From an uncultured Lachnospiraceae bacterium (GTDB taxonomy: Bacteria > Bacillota > Clostridia > Lachnospirales > Lachnospiraceae), in the NCBI GenBank assembly GCA_947086895.1, contig CAMUAR010000011.1, positions 17,969 to 81,968 of the forward strand: a stretch of 64,000 nucleotides of DNA, given 5' to 3'. Shown here in pieces: positions 1 through 10,012 of this stretch. A program made the position numbers and the translations under genes. Position 1 is the stretch's first letter; every line of letters begins with the position of its first letter. Under the pieces are notes generated by a model that saw nothing but the letters and a program-made list of their open reading frames with translations, was not told the DNA's origin and searched no databases.

Positions 1-120
1 CGCCTCTATAGAAATCTTCTTTTCCATTATCGAATAGTATACACAAATTTCGGCATAAATACAACCCACAAATTCAATAATACCATCAATATTCTTATTA
101 CATAAAATTATATTTTATAT

Positions 121-840
121 TTACAAACCATCAATCCATACGTTTTTCGGCTCATTATGTATCTTGTACGCCAATTTCCAGATCTGTTCCAACCCAGTTT
201 TATTTTTTATAATATTCTCCATCTGTGTTACTGAGGATTTTATATGATTCAACGCCGTTTCAGATACTTCGCTGCCTTTAAATTTCCACAGATACTCTGT
301 AAGTATGGCATTTGTTGATTCTAAAAAATAATTATCCGTCAATTTTGACGATTTCTCCATCGCTTTTTGAAATGCTTTTACATCAATGTTTCCTTCCAGC
401 AGACAAACACAAAGTTTTATTATTTCAAGTTCCCGTTCTACCAGATCAAAAGGAAATTTTTCACCAAATCTTGTACCTTTTTCTGGAACACCAAGCCGAA
501 TATGCTGTATACTTTCATATAAATTCGCAGCAACTGCATGGAGCGCAATATCTTCTGCTGTAAATGAGGGCAGTATAGAAGTATAAGAAAGATGGTTTCC
601 GCTTATTTTACAGCAATTTCTTAAAATCTGCCCGGATGCATTTTCAGCGTTACAATCAAAAGCTTCTTCCCGCTCTTTTATACTTCGCCTTCTGCCTACA
701 TCTTCAATCACAATAAAATCAAACGGCGCGATCTCAAACTCATCGCTTTTTGACAAATAAGTGATTTCCCTGCTTCCATAAGTATTTGCAATCTCAAAAT
801 TTGCTCTGTCCACATAAACTTTTAATAACGAATCTCTCAT
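121..840 (-). CDS. Hypothetical protein, 239 aa
   Basis: I do not recognise this protein. It is soluble, with no signal peptide or membrane segment. The N-terminal third looks beta-rich and the rest is mostly helical; a central stretch carries several cysteines (NCCK, KLCVCLL). The reading frame could open at a GTG at 870, but the ATG at 840 is preferred because AGGG lies about 6 bases upstream of it. It is the last gene of the leftward island, after the GyrI-like gene, separated by about 200 bases that include an inverted repeat at 929-972. A TATAAT at about 876 could be its own -10 box, so it may be transcribed separately. Function unknown. Confidence 0.65.
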   Translation of the reverse strand: MRDSLLKVYVDRANFEIANTYGSREITYLSKSDEFEIAPFDFIVIEDVGRRRSIKEREEAFDCNAENASGQILRNCCKISGNHLSYTSILPSFTAEDIALHAVAANLYESIQHIRLGVPEKGTRFGEKFPFDLVERELEIIKLCVCLLEGNIDVKAFQKAMEKSSKLTDNYFLESTNAILTEYLWKFKGSEVSETALNHIKSSVTQMENIIKNKTGLEQIWKLAYKIHNEPKNVWIDGL

Positions 841-928
841 TTTTATCCCTATTTTGGAGCATTTATGCACTCTATTATAATATAAAATACGTATTTTTCT
901 AATAGACAGAAATTTTTTATTTTATTGC

Positions 929-972
929 AATCCCCTCTATCGTTATAATAAATTCTTTGAAAGAGGGGATTT
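929..972. terminator. 10-bp inverted repeat between two genes
   Basis: AATCCCCTCT and its perfect complement AGAGGGGATT enclose an AT-rich loop of about 24 bases. It lies just downstream of the leftward GyrI-like gene, so a terminator role is likely. No good T-run follows on either strand, so it could equally be a small repeat or a processing hairpin. Confidence 0.4.
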
Positions 973-1036
973 ATAGAGTTTATTGAAATTATTTTTCATC
1001 TTTTTTGAATTACTTCAACAGACAAAAAATTGTGTG

Positions 1037-1675
1037 TTATTTTATTTTCTTAATTGGGTGTCTTATTACCGTTTTTAATTTACTGACATCGCATTTTCTC
1101 GGATCACTTAAATATATTTCATGATGCAATCTTGTATCTGTTATATCCAATTCATATCCATTTTCTTTTGCATACTCATGCATCAAAGAAACGGTTGTCG
1201 GCTCATTATCGTAGCTTCCAATATGCATACATTGAACACAGATCCCCTCATGATACGTGAAAAACTCTGCCTTTGAAAAATCTTGCTTCTTTTTTCTTTC
1301 CGCCTCGCCGACAGCCCAATCAAAATCTTCTTTTGTCACAAAGTCTGGGAGCCTGATAACAGAAATAAAATTCATCTGATCTTTCTTGTTGTAATCAATA
1401 CTGCCATCAATACCATTCTGCCACCAAAATCCCTCCAAAGGCGGAACAACATACTCAAAAAATCCCTCTATTTTATAAGCACTTTTGTAACTCATTTTAA
1501 TTGTAAAAGCAATTCCGTATAACAGCCCGATTGTCTGTTTGTACTCTCCCATTTCATCATTCGGATTCCCTTTCCCTTTCACGGCAATATAATTTATTCT
1601 AGGTACTTCAACAATACTTGGTTTACTCTTTGGCATATAAAATTCTTTATATTCCTTTTTAAAATCAAAAGCCAT
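1037..1675 (-). CDS. GyrI-like small-molecule-binding domain protein
   Basis: This 212-aa protein matches the stand-alone GyrI-like (AraC effector-binding/SOUL-fold) family of Firmicutes. Features seen are an N-terminal DFKKEYKEFY segment, then VEVPRINYIAVKGKGNPND, and near the C-terminus a conserved run ending LHHEIYLSDPR. There is no DNA-binding domain. Members bind small hydrophobic or cationic ligands, and some hydrolyse cyclopropanoids; the ligand here is unknown. The frame is open upstream, but the ATG at 1675 is chosen because GGGGGA sits about 10 bases before it and family members begin MAFDFKKEY. It lies 50 bases after the DUF4132 gene and may be co-transcribed with it. Confidence 0.8.
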   Translation of the reverse strand: MAFDFKKEYKEFYMPKSKPSIVEVPRINYIAVKGKGNPNDEMGEYKQTIGLLYGIAFTIKMSYKSAYKIEGFFEYVVPPLEGFWWQNGIDGSIDYNKKDQMNFISVIRLPDFVTKEDFDWAVGEAERKKKQDFSKAEFFTYHEGICVQCMHIGSYDNEPTTVSLMHEYAKENGYELDITDTRLHHEIYLSDPRKCDVSKLKTVIRHPIKKIK

Positions 1676-1724
1676 AATTATAATGTCCCCCATTCGTTCC
1701 GTTTTTATATGTTTTTGTCTGAAT

Positions 1725-4700
1725 TCAACCAATACTCTTTGTCAGCTGCCATACAATCTCGCTGAAATACCTTGCTGGAACATCCCGCAAAAAGTACAGA
1801 TCACTCGCGTACTGCATCGTTCGGGTTTTATAAAACTTTGCGCCGCATATCGTAACTTCCTCATTTATGCCGCCCACAATACTTCCTGAAAAATGCAGCT
1901 CTACACCAAGCACAATCTCTCTGTCCTCACGGTAATACGTGTCAAAACAGCCCGCATCTTTTACGGTACCCCGATCCCATCCAAAGCCTGAAAGCCTGCT
2001 TCCAAGCGATAGGTCATTTACAGTTCTATCTTTAAAACGCAAAAGTTCCTGCTTGTCCGCTTCTTCTTTTGTCACCGTGTAAACTTCCCTGTCCAGCTGT
2101 GCAAACGGCTGAACAATTTCGTAATCTTCAAGCTGCTGCTTCCAAGCTGTTTTTTGTTCTTCTGTTAATTCCACCGGATGTACAAGACCAATCTTTTCTT
2201 GTTCTGGAAGAATAAATTCCTCTTCTTCCTCCGTGTTAAAAGAACCGTCCTCCATATAGCGGAAACTTTTTGTCAGCACGCCGTTTTTGTAAATTCCCCA
2301 AATCAGCCCAATCGCAAACGGATGCATAATCGGATTTTTTACAAACAGCTGCTTCCACGCCTTTCCATCCCATTCACGCGCCGTAGAAAGCGCCGTTTCA
2401 AGCCGCTGCCTCTGACTGTCTGCAATCGCTTTCAACTGTTTTTTTATCTGCGTAAATTCTTTATAAGCCGCCTGCGCTTTTGTTTCATCATCTTTTTTCC
2501 CCGGCTTTGGAAATGTCTTTAATTTTTTGCTGCGACCAAGATCCGCTTTTATTTTTTCATCGGCTGTGCCTTTGTCAAGATCTGCTTTATCTGCCGGAAT
2601 ATTATTTTTTGTATCAGCTCTTTGGTCTGTATTATTTTTTGCTGCTTCTGCCGCCTCAAATACTTCTATTTCCAGCGCTGTTGTGATGGTTACAAGAAAT
2701 TTTCTCTCCCCGTAATCAAAAAGCCGCTCCATCTTTTCATCAAATCCCAAATCCGGTACAATCCGGTCAGCCAGCTGTTCGCGCGTAATACCAAGCTGAT
2801 CTGCCGCAAATTCTAACGCTTCGCCTGCTGCTGTTCTTATCTGCCGGAATTTAAATTTCCGCGCGATCCCGTCCACAATGGGCAATGCCTGAGAGGTTGG
2901 ATTTAAACTTAACGCTCTTACAGCATCACACGCAATCGCCCCTCTGGACTGTTTCGGCCATTCTTTTATCTGATGATACAGCTTTTCAACAATCGCGCTG
3001 CCGCCGTGAATCGCCGCCGCATAAAGCACCCACCGTTTTTTCGCTTCAGCGCCCGCCGCTATCCATTTATCAAAAAGTTCGTTTACATACACAGAAAGCT
3101 CTGCCTGATTTAATACTTCTGCCAAAAATACCGCATTTTTACTGATTCCATAACCATTTTCAGAATGGAATTCTTTTCTTAAAGCATCTGTTTCGCTTCC
3201 AGAATTAAGTTTTTCTTTTTCATCGTCTGGAATCCTTTTTGATGAATAACACAAAAGAACCGCCTGTAAATATTCTTCGTCCGCAGCACAGGGAACTGTT
3301 TCAGAAAAAACAATCTGAGTTTTCTGCTTTTCCTGCACCTTAACATCAGATACAATATGTACACAATCTTTTGAATCTGTAAAATGAACCGCTGAAAACG
3401 GCGTTTCATAAGCCCATAAAAGCGCGCGCTTTTTTCCGCCTTTGTGTAATTGTTTTACCAGTTCCGCCCGCGGCAATATTTTTTCGCCGGATAAATTTTT
3501 TGTGTGATCTGATTCTAATGGAATTCCAAGCGCATTGCTTAAAAGCTCTTTTACTTTTGTATTCTTTTCTTTTTCTAATATCTGCGCTAAAATTTCTTTG
3601 TAATCCGCGCCGGACTCCTGCCAGAAAAGAAGCGTTTTCACAGCAAGTTCCCTTTCCGATGCTTTCTTTGAAAAGAGAAGCTCCTTTATTTCTTTTTCCC
3701 AACTCTTATTCTCACACAAAACTTTGAGCAGCTCCTGTTGCACCATTTTTGCCGAATCGTTAGAATAAGCAAGAATTTCTTTTTTATTTTCCTGTGCATT
3801 ACAGCTTAATACCTTCACGGCAAAACTGCGCCCCAAGGAATCTGCTTTTGCCGCAAACGCCTCCAGTGTCTCTTTTCTGCGCTCTTTTAAATAATCTGCA
3901 AAAACCTGAGCTGCCGCGCAAAAAAATCCCTCTTTTAATTTTTGTGTATAAAAGCGATCGTACATAATGCAAACCCAGTAAACCTGCCAGTAAAGCTCAA
4001 GGTTTTCCGCCGAAAAATCCGACAGGATTTCCGCAACTTTTTCCAGATGAATTTCCTCTTTTTTCTCTTTTTCATTAAAGATAACAATATTATGCCAGAA
4101 AAAAAATATATCATTGGTGAAAAAAAGATAAACTTCACAGCGGCGGTAAAATTCTTTGTCCCCATAAGATTTTGCATAATTATCAATAAGATACTCTTCT
4201 TCCACTTTAATATCACAAAGCCAAATATCTTCGATTTTTTTTTGCGGATAAATCGTATCTGCTTTGCTCTCCCCGCGCAGATAAGCTCTGGAGATCTCTT
4301 TATTCGGATCTCTCTTTACAATCAGATCAATAATCTTTTCTTTCTCCTCGTTGTTCTGATCCGTCATGCTCTGCTTTCTTTCCTGCATAACCTTCTGATA
4401 CAGCGCCTCATCCTCCTCTTTCAGCACTGTGAGCATTTTGCTGCTGTCTTTTAATTCCACGCGGTTGAGCAAGGATATATAAAGTTCAGGATGCCTTGCA
4501 AGCTGCGCTCTCAGAACCTTTTTAAAATTCCATGCGGTTACCCAGCGCAGATAGACTTCTGGGTCGATTCCAAATACCTCGTCGTAATCTCCGCCTCTTT
4601 CTGCAATATCGATCCAATATCCTCTGCTCATGGTATGCATTGCTCCCAGTGCCATAGTGCTGTCCATGGCAATAAAAAATTTTACCGTATTTTTCAGCTT

Positions 4701-5537
4701 GTCCGAAAGCATATAATTCCAGTAAGAAAGCCCCACAGTCAGCTTATGGAGCAGACCGCTGTCGCTTAACTTTGGCATTGTACCTGCTAATGGTAAAAGT
4801 TCCTGTGGCATCGTACTATTTTCTACATCTTGTGTAAGTTTTTGTAAACTTTCTTCCGTTACTGGCTTATTTACACATCCAAAATACAATCTGGCAAAAT
4901 TTTCAATCACAATCGCTTCATACTTGAAAAGCAGAGGAATATCCTCTTCTTCCACCTCGGTAACCGGAAGCGGCGATCCGTCCTTTCCTCTTTGCCCCAG
5001 AGCAAGAGGCTTTCGATGCTGATATTCCACGCGGAAATATATAGCATACAGAATAAGTCTTCCATTTTCTATGTTGCTTTTCTCATAATCAATCGCTCTT
5101 CGAATAGCATCGGTACTATATTTTGAAACAGCAAATACCTCATTCATATCTGTAAAACTTGGATAAGACTCTGTTCCCGCTTTCATACTGTACACCGCGG
5201 CAAGTTTTGCCACATCCATTCCCTGCATCTTCGACAGCAGTTTCAGCTGATCTGCTGTAAACATCAGATAGCAGGTGGACTTTCCTCTTGCAAATACCAG
5301 CAGAAACAGTCTGGCAAACTCAGCCTGCTGTTTCTTTTTTATCAATTCCTTCGCCAGATTTTCCACCGCATCAGGAGCAACTGCAGACAGATCCTTAAAC
5401 GAAATCGAATCCAGCACTTCCTCCCCTGCTTCTTTGGTGTAAAACGCTTTTGCCGCAAATTTTTCGTCTTCTGACAGCTCCAATAAATCAAGTACGCGGT
5501 TTAATTTATCTCCTGGTTTTCCCCCTTGTTTTATCAT
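1725..5537 (-). CDS. DUF4132 protein (YehI/MolR family), copy 1
   Basis: A 1270-aa soluble protein whose C-terminal third (about residues 915-1270) is a DUF4132 domain, with LADRIVPDLGF, the hallmark FAIGLIWGIY and RYMEDGSFNT. About residues 560-680 contain HEAT-like helical repeats, and a Lys/Asp-rich linker lies near 985-1030. It is of similar size and layout to E. coli YehI (MolR), which is linked to the yehLMPQ genes; the same partners are present in this island. The biochemical function of DUF4132 is unknown. The start at 5537 follows GTGAGGAG in a hairpin-type leader shared with several other genes in the window. It is a paralogue of the gene at 6208-9885, with identical runs in the DUF4132 domain, so the pair arose by duplication. 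Confidence 0.85.
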   Translation of the reverse strand: MIKQGGKPGDKLNRVLDLLELSEDEKFAAKAFYTKEAGEEVLDSISFKDLSAVAPDAVENLAKELIKKKQQAEFARLFLLVFARGKSTCYLMFTADQLKLLSKMQGMDVAKLAAVYSMKAGTESYPSFTDMNEVFAVSKYSTDAIRRAIDYEKSNIENGRLILYAIYFRVEYQHRKPLALGQRGKDGSPLPVTEVEEEDIPLLFKYEAIVIENFARLYFGCVNKPVTEESLQKLTQDVENSTMPQELLPLAGTMPKLSDSGLLHKLTVGLSYWNYMLSDKLKNTVKFFIAMDSTMALGAMHTMSRGYWIDIAERGGDYDEVFGIDPEVYLRWVTAWNFKKVLRAQLARHPELYISLLNRVELKDSSKMLTVLKEEDEALYQKVMQERKQSMTDQNNEEKEKIIDLIVKRDPNKEISRAYLRGESKADTIYPQKKIEDIWLCDIKVEEEYLIDNYAKSYGDKEFYRRCEVYLFFTNDIFFFWHNIVIFNEKEKKEEIHLEKVAEILSDFSAENLELYWQVYWVCIMYDRFYTQKLKEGFFCAAAQVFADYLKERRKETLEAFAAKADSLGRSFAVKVLSCNAQENKKEILAYSNDSAKMVQQELLKVLCENKSWEKEIKELLFSKKASERELAVKTLLFWQESGADYKEILAQILEKEKNTKVKELLSNALGIPLESDHTKNLSGEKILPRAELVKQLHKGGKKRALLWAYETPFSAVHFTDSKDCVHIVSDVKVQEKQKTQIVFSETVPCAADEEYLQAVLLCYSSKRIPDDEKEKLNSGSETDALRKEFHSENGYGISKNAVFLAEVLNQAELSVYVNELFDKWIAAGAEAKKRWVLYAAAIHGGSAIVEKLYHQIKEWPKQSRGAIACDAVRALSLNPTSQALPIVDGIARKFKFRQIRTAAGEALEFAADQLGITREQLADRIVPDLGFDEKMERLFDYGERKFLVTITTALEIEVFEAAEAAKNNTDQRADTKNNIPADKADLDKGTADEKIKADLGRSKKLKTFPKPGKKDDETKAQAAYKEFTQIKKQLKAIADSQRQRLETALSTAREWDGKAWKQLFVKNPIMHPFAIGLIWGIYKNGVLTKSFRYMEDGSFNTEEEEEFILPEQEKIGLVHPVELTEEQKTAWKQQLEDYEIVQPFAQLDREVYTVTKEEADKQELLRFKDRTVNDLSLGSRLSGFGWDRGTVKDAGCFDTYYREDREIVLGVELHFSGSIVGGINEEVTICGAKFYKTRTMQYASDLYFLRDVPARYFSEIVWQLTKSIG

Positions 5538-5539
5538 AG

Positions 5540-5587
5540 CTCCTCACTTTCTGCCGCACAGACGGCATCCAAATCGAGACTGGATAA
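5540..5587 (-). repeat. Hairpin-RBS element, copy A
   Basis: Directly upstream of DUF4132 copy 1. Read on the minus strand it has TCCAG, then a hairpin GCCGTCTGTGCGGC (5553-5566), then CAGAAAGTGAGGAG, which provides the Shine-Dalgarno. It is a member of a family also found before carA, the DUF1934 gene, ddl, the UDP-sugar dehydrogenase gene and purD. Confidence 0.65.
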
Positions 5588-5624
5588 ATTTTGACTCTTT
5601 TCCTTGAAAATTATCGCCCGGCAA

Positions 5625-6131
5625 TTACAAAACTTTAGTTTTTTGATATTGTTCTGCCATTGCTGTAAGCTTTTTCTTGTCAAACTCAAAATATTCCCTT
5701 CCGGTATCTTCTTTGGCACCAAGTTTTTTGTAAAAACCGATCGCCTGTTTGTTCCAGTCAAGACAGCTCCACTCCATCCCCGCATAGCCCTCCGAAAGTA
5801 CATCCGCAGATATTTTTGCAAGAAACTGCGCGCCAAATCCTTTTCCACGCATGTCCTGCCGGATAAAAAAATCCTCCAAATGCACTTTTCCCACAGCGGC
5901 AAACGATCCAAAAATCGGATAATAAAGCGCGTAGCCGACAACTTCTCCACAGCATTCGGCAATTTGCACTGTGGCAATTTTTCGCTCAAACAGCCAGTAA
6001 TGTAACTCCTCTTTGCTCCCCGTCCGATCTTCTGGACGCTTTTCATAACACGCCAGTTTATAAATAAGAGAATCGATCCATTCCATATCCTTTTCTTCTG
6101 CAATTCGAACGTTTAATACTTCTGATGTCAT
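5625..6131 (-). CDS. GNAT acetyltransferase, diamine/spermidine type
   Basis: A 168-aa single-domain GNAT enzyme. The acetyl-CoA binding motif A is seen as LEDFFIRQDMRGKGFGAQFL (about residues 84-103). It is followed by MEWSCLDWNKQAIGFYKKLGA, which is characteristic of the spermidine/spermine N-acetyltransferase (SAT) branch. The likely reaction is acetyl transfer from acetyl-CoA to a polyamine or related amine, but the substrate cannot be read from sequence. An AGGGGAGATGGAAG stretch precedes the ATG. It sits between the two DUF4132 paralogues on the same strand, with gaps of 76 and 87 bases, so it is probably in their operon. Confidence 0.85.
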   Translation of the reverse strand: MTSEVLNVRIAEEKDMEWIDSLIYKLACYEKRPEDRTGSKEELHYWLFERKIATVQIAECCGEVVGYALYYPIFGSFAAVGKVHLEDFFIRQDMRGKGFGAQFLAKISADVLSEGYAGMEWSCLDWNKQAIGFYKKLGAKEDTGREYFEFDKKKLTAMAEQYQKTKVL

Positions 6132-6207
6132 TTGCTTCCATCTCCCCTATTGAAAATTTTTCGTCTTTGCGGCTTAGAAGCAGAAAACTTTCCTGATCGG
6201 TTAGAGA

Positions 6208-9200
6208 TCAGACTTTACTCTGCATTTCGACCGTTGCCGTCGCTCTTTCTGTCTGCATTATAATTTCGCTAAAATATCTTGCCGGAACATCTTTTAATAA
6301 ATATGGTTTGTTTTTACTGTTCTCATCATATACACAATAACCAGGTTCAAAGTCGCCAATCTTGTAAAAACGCACGCTGTGAATCTGCACTTCCTCGTCA
6401 TAAAATCCGACCGAATTTCCAGAAAAATGCAGTTCTGCGCTCAATCCTATCTCTTTATCTTCGCGGTAATAAGTATTAAAACACCCTGCGTCCAACACTG
6501 GACCATGATACCATCCAAATTCAGAAAATCTTCCGCTAAGCGACATAGCATTGATTTTCCGCCCTGAAAAACGCGAAAACTTCCTCTGTGTAAGTTCCCC
6601 TTCATCCACCAAAAAAACAGGTCTTTCCAGCTGCATAAACGGCTGTTTTATCTCATAATCTTCCAGCTGCTGTCTCCACGCTTCCAAATCCTCTTTTGTC
6701 AATTCCACCGGATGCACCAGCCCGATTTTTTTGTCCTCCGCCTCAGTCTGTTCTTCTTTCTCTGCAATATGATCGCTTTCCGGCAGAAAATATTCTTCTT
6801 CCTCCGGCGTGTTAAAAGAACCGTCCTCCATATAGCGAAAGCTCTGAACCAATGTTCCATCTTTATAAATGCCCCAGATCAGACCGATTGCAAATTGATG
6901 CATAATTGGATTTTTTACAAAAAGACGCTTCCACGACCTGGTACTCCACAAGCGCGCGGAGGACAAAGCCTGCTCCAGACGCATTTTCTGACTGCTGATT
7001 ACCGTCTTTATCTGCTTTTTCATCTGTTTAAATTCCTCGTAAGCTTCTGCCGCTTTCTTTTCGTCGTCTTTTTTCCCTGGTGCTGGAAGGCTTTTTAGTT
7101 TTTTGCCTAACATATGTTTTTGAACTGCCTGCCCGGATTTATCTTCTGGTTTATCAGAAGCTTTTTTCTGCTCTTGTTCTTTGTTCTGTTCACGTTCCAC
7201 CTGCTTACAGCAATCCGCTTTTTTGTTCTCCAATTCTTCAAATACTTCGATTTCAAGCGCTGTCGTAATCATTACCCGGAATTTCCGCGCGCCGTAATCA
7301 AAGCTGCGCCCCATTTCCTCGTCAAATCCGAGATCTGGAACAATCCGGTCTGCCAGTTCTTCCATAGTAATACCTAACTGCTCTGCCGCAAAGGTAAGCG
7401 CATGTTCCGCTGCTGCCCGAACCTGCTTATACTTAAACTTTCTCGCAATTCCATCCACGACAAGCAGCGCCTGCGGAAGAGGATTCAAACTTAACGCCTG
7501 CACAGCATCACATGCGATTGCGCCCCGCAAATTTTTCGGCCACTCTTTTATCTGACGCTGCAATCTTACAATAATCTCACTTCCTCCGTGAATCGCAGAT
7601 GCAAAAAGCACCCATTTCTTTTTCGACTCGGCACCTGCCGACAGCCATTTATCAAATAGCTCATTTACATAAACTGCAAATTCTTTTTGATTCAGTTCTT
7701 TTGCTAAAAATTCAGCATCTTTACTGCATCCGCAGGAATTCATCGCGGAGTAACACAAAAGAACCGCCTGCAAATACTTCTCTTCTGCAGGTTCCCCCAC
7801 CAGAGTATGCACAGTGGAAAACGGCGTTTCATAAGCCCATAAAATCGTGCGTTTTTTATTATTTTTGTGCAGTTCCTCCACAAGCTGTTGATGGGAAAGA
7901 GTCTTTCCTGCACCGGATCCGCCGTTTTTCAAGCCTGCTACGCTGTTTAAAAGCTCTTTTACTTTTGCATTTTTCTCTTTCTCTGCCGCCTGCGCAAGCA
8001 ATTCTTTATAATCTGCTCCTGTCTCCTGCCAGGACGCAAGTACCCGAACCGCAAGTTCGCGGGCAGCCGCCTTTTTGGAGGTGAGCAGTGCTTTTATTTC
8101 CTCTGTCCATCCTGTTTGGCTGCGCAAAATATCAAGCAACGCCTGTTTTACTTTTTTTGCGCTGTCCTCTGTGTATGCAAGAATTTCTTTCTTGTTTTCC
8201 TCTGCATTTTTTGAGAACACCTCCAGACCAAACATTCGCCCGTCCGCATCGCTTGTGGCAAACGCCTGTATGGTTTCTTCCCGCCTGCTCTCTAGGTATC
8301 TTTCAAAAACTTCCAGCACCGTATTGTGGAACCAATCTTTTTCTTTGCCGTATATATATAGTTCCATTCTGCTGATACCGTCGAGCTGACGAGCGATATC
8401 AAGCCCTTCATAAGCAAAACTTTGGAACAGTTCCGCTACTTTCGCTGTGCTGACTTCAGGCGAGCTATAATAATTTGGAGTCTTCATTATACTGTGACGC
8501 AGAAGCCACGTCCCCTTCCAGAGCCACAGATAAGTCTGAAATCTGCGGTAAAATGCCGGATCCAGTTCATCTTTACGATTCATAACAATATGCCCGTTGC
8601 CGCTGTAATAATAATTTTTTCCCTGCTTGTCCACAATCGGATACAGTGTATCCACTCCCGTTTTTCCGAGCAGATACGCTTTGATCACACTCCCGTCCGC
8701 ATAGTTGCTGTGAACCAGATTGTTTACAAGCTTTTCTGTCTCTTTGCTGTAGCCATACTGCTTTCTTTTCTTTAAAAGTTCATCGTACACCGGCTTATTT
8801 TTTGTTTTAATCACATCAAACATTTTATTTGAGATTTCATACTCGAAGTCGTCCATCACTTTAATATAAGTTTCAAAATTACTTTCCTGCTGCCTTTCAA
8901 GAATAAGCGTATGCCCCATTTTTGCTGCCCAGGCAATATATTTTTCGCTTGAGATATCAAATTCTTTATCATAATTCCCGCCCCTGGTATAAATATCGAT
9001 CGGCGTAGCCATAGAAATCAATGATATTGCATTCAGAGTATCCTCTGTTTTCGTTGCCAGACAAATTTTTACAATATCTTTTAACTTTGCAGAAAGCAGA
9101 TAATTTAAATACGCCATACCTGCCAGCACCCGCAGTACTTGGCTGGAAATTCCGCGGTTCAGCTTCGACATTTCCAATATACGTTCTGTCACCTCGCCTT

Positions 9201-9885
9201 TTCTTACCGCATCCTTAATTTCCGAGACAGAAAAATCGGTATGTAAAATAGACGGATGATAGCAGGAAAATAATTCATCCAAACTTTCAATTGCAAGCTC
9301 TTCATACTGTGCAAGCAGCAAATGATCTTCTGGTTCAACTGTTTTTTCTTTGTCCTCGCATTTATATTTTTGCATAAAATAGATGGCATAAAGCACAAGT
9401 TTTCCATGCCCTGATTTGCTTTTTTCAAAAGAGACTGCCTGTTTTAATATTTCCGTTTTCCTGCACGCAATATCAAGCAGACAATCTCTGGAGTACGCGC
9501 CGAGCGGATACATATCCGCCCCAAGAATCGCCGCATACAACGCTGTCTTTTTCTCTGTGTCAATTTCCAAATGGGTCGCACCTTTCTGCGGGTCGATCAC
9601 TTCCATTGGAATCATTCGAAAACAAGTAGATTCCCCTTTGGCGAGCAATACAGAAAATAGTCTTCCTGCAATATCGCGCTGATTTGTTTTTACCAGCTCC
9701 CGGAACAAACGAATCGCAGGATCCGCAGGAATCACAGATAAATCTTCAAATATAAAAGAATCCAAAACATTATGTTCTGCTTTTCCTGATATGTATCCTT
9801 TTGCTGCCTGCTGCTCCGCTTCAGATAAGCGAAGTCTGTTGAAAAGTTCAAAAAATTTTTCTTCCAATACATCTGGCGCATTCAT
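6208..9885 (-). CDS. DUF4132 protein (YehI/MolR family), copy 2
   Basis: A 1225-aa paralogue of the protein at 1725-5537. The DUF4132 domain occupies about residues 840-1225 (LADRIVPDLGFDEEM, FAIGLIWGIYKDG, RYMEDGSFNT). HEAT-like repeats are seen around 560-640, and a Lys/Glu-rich linker lies at about 890-935. The N-terminal halves of the two paralogues are much more diverged than the C-terminal thirds, which suggests different recognition regions on a common core. It follows the ADP-ribosylglycohydrolase/macro gene by 127 bases; AAAGGAAAGGG precedes the start. The family role is unknown. Its partnership with MoxR, VWA and SWIM proteins is inferred from the same association in E. coli. Confidence 0.85.
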   Translation of the reverse strand: MNAPDVLEEKFFELFNRLRLSEAEQQAAKGYISGKAEHNVLDSFIFEDLSVIPADPAIRLFRELVKTNQRDIAGRLFSVLLAKGESTCFRMIPMEVIDPQKGATHLEIDTEKKTALYAAILGADMYPLGAYSRDCLLDIACRKTEILKQAVSFEKSKSGHGKLVLYAIYFMQKYKCEDKEKTVEPEDHLLLAQYEELAIESLDELFSCYHPSILHTDFSVSEIKDAVRKGEVTERILEMSKLNRGISSQVLRVLAGMAYLNYLLSAKLKDIVKICLATKTEDTLNAISLISMATPIDIYTRGGNYDKEFDISSEKYIAWAAKMGHTLILERQQESNFETYIKVMDDFEYEISNKMFDVIKTKNKPVYDELLKKRKQYGYSKETEKLVNNLVHSNYADGSVIKAYLLGKTGVDTLYPIVDKQGKNYYYSGNGHIVMNRKDELDPAFYRRFQTYLWLWKGTWLLRHSIMKTPNYYSSPEVSTAKVAELFQSFAYEGLDIARQLDGISRMELYIYGKEKDWFHNTVLEVFERYLESRREETIQAFATSDADGRMFGLEVFSKNAEENKKEILAYTEDSAKKVKQALLDILRSQTGWTEEIKALLTSKKAAARELAVRVLASWQETGADYKELLAQAAEKEKNAKVKELLNSVAGLKNGGSGAGKTLSHQQLVEELHKNNKKRTILWAYETPFSTVHTLVGEPAEEKYLQAVLLCYSAMNSCGCSKDAEFLAKELNQKEFAVYVNELFDKWLSAGAESKKKWVLFASAIHGGSEIIVRLQRQIKEWPKNLRGAIACDAVQALSLNPLPQALLVVDGIARKFKYKQVRAAAEHALTFAAEQLGITMEELADRIVPDLGFDEEMGRSFDYGARKFRVMITTALEIEVFEELENKKADCCKQVEREQNKEQEQKKASDKPEDKSGQAVQKHMLGKKLKSLPAPGKKDDEKKAAEAYEEFKQMKKQIKTVISSQKMRLEQALSSARLWSTRSWKRLFVKNPIMHQFAIGLIWGIYKDGTLVQSFRYMEDGSFNTPEEEEYFLPESDHIAEKEEQTEAEDKKIGLVHPVELTKEDLEAWRQQLEDYEIKQPFMQLERPVFLVDEGELTQRKFSRFSGRKINAMSLSGRFSEFGWYHGPVLDAGCFNTYYREDKEIGLSAELHFSGNSVGFYDEEVQIHSVRFYKIGDFEPGYCVYDENSKNKPYLLKDVPARYFSEIIMQTERATATVEMQSKV

Positions 9886-10012
9886 CGTTTTATTACCCTT
9901 TCCTTTCTGAAATTATTGTCGAAATTTACCGCTCCATCGGTTTTTCAAAGATTCTGATACTTGCCTGTTGTCTGTTCTTTTCCAATCAAAATATTACCGA
10001 GCAAACCAGCTG

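Noticed and set aside
1..11. First 11 bases matching the reverse complement of the hairpin near 63,965
   Set aside because: Too short to support a mobile-element end without sequence beyond the window.
5534..6103. 189-codon minus-strand ORF overlapping the GNAT gene
   Set aside because: It is another frame of the GNAT gene; the GNAT motifs are in the frame ending at 5625.
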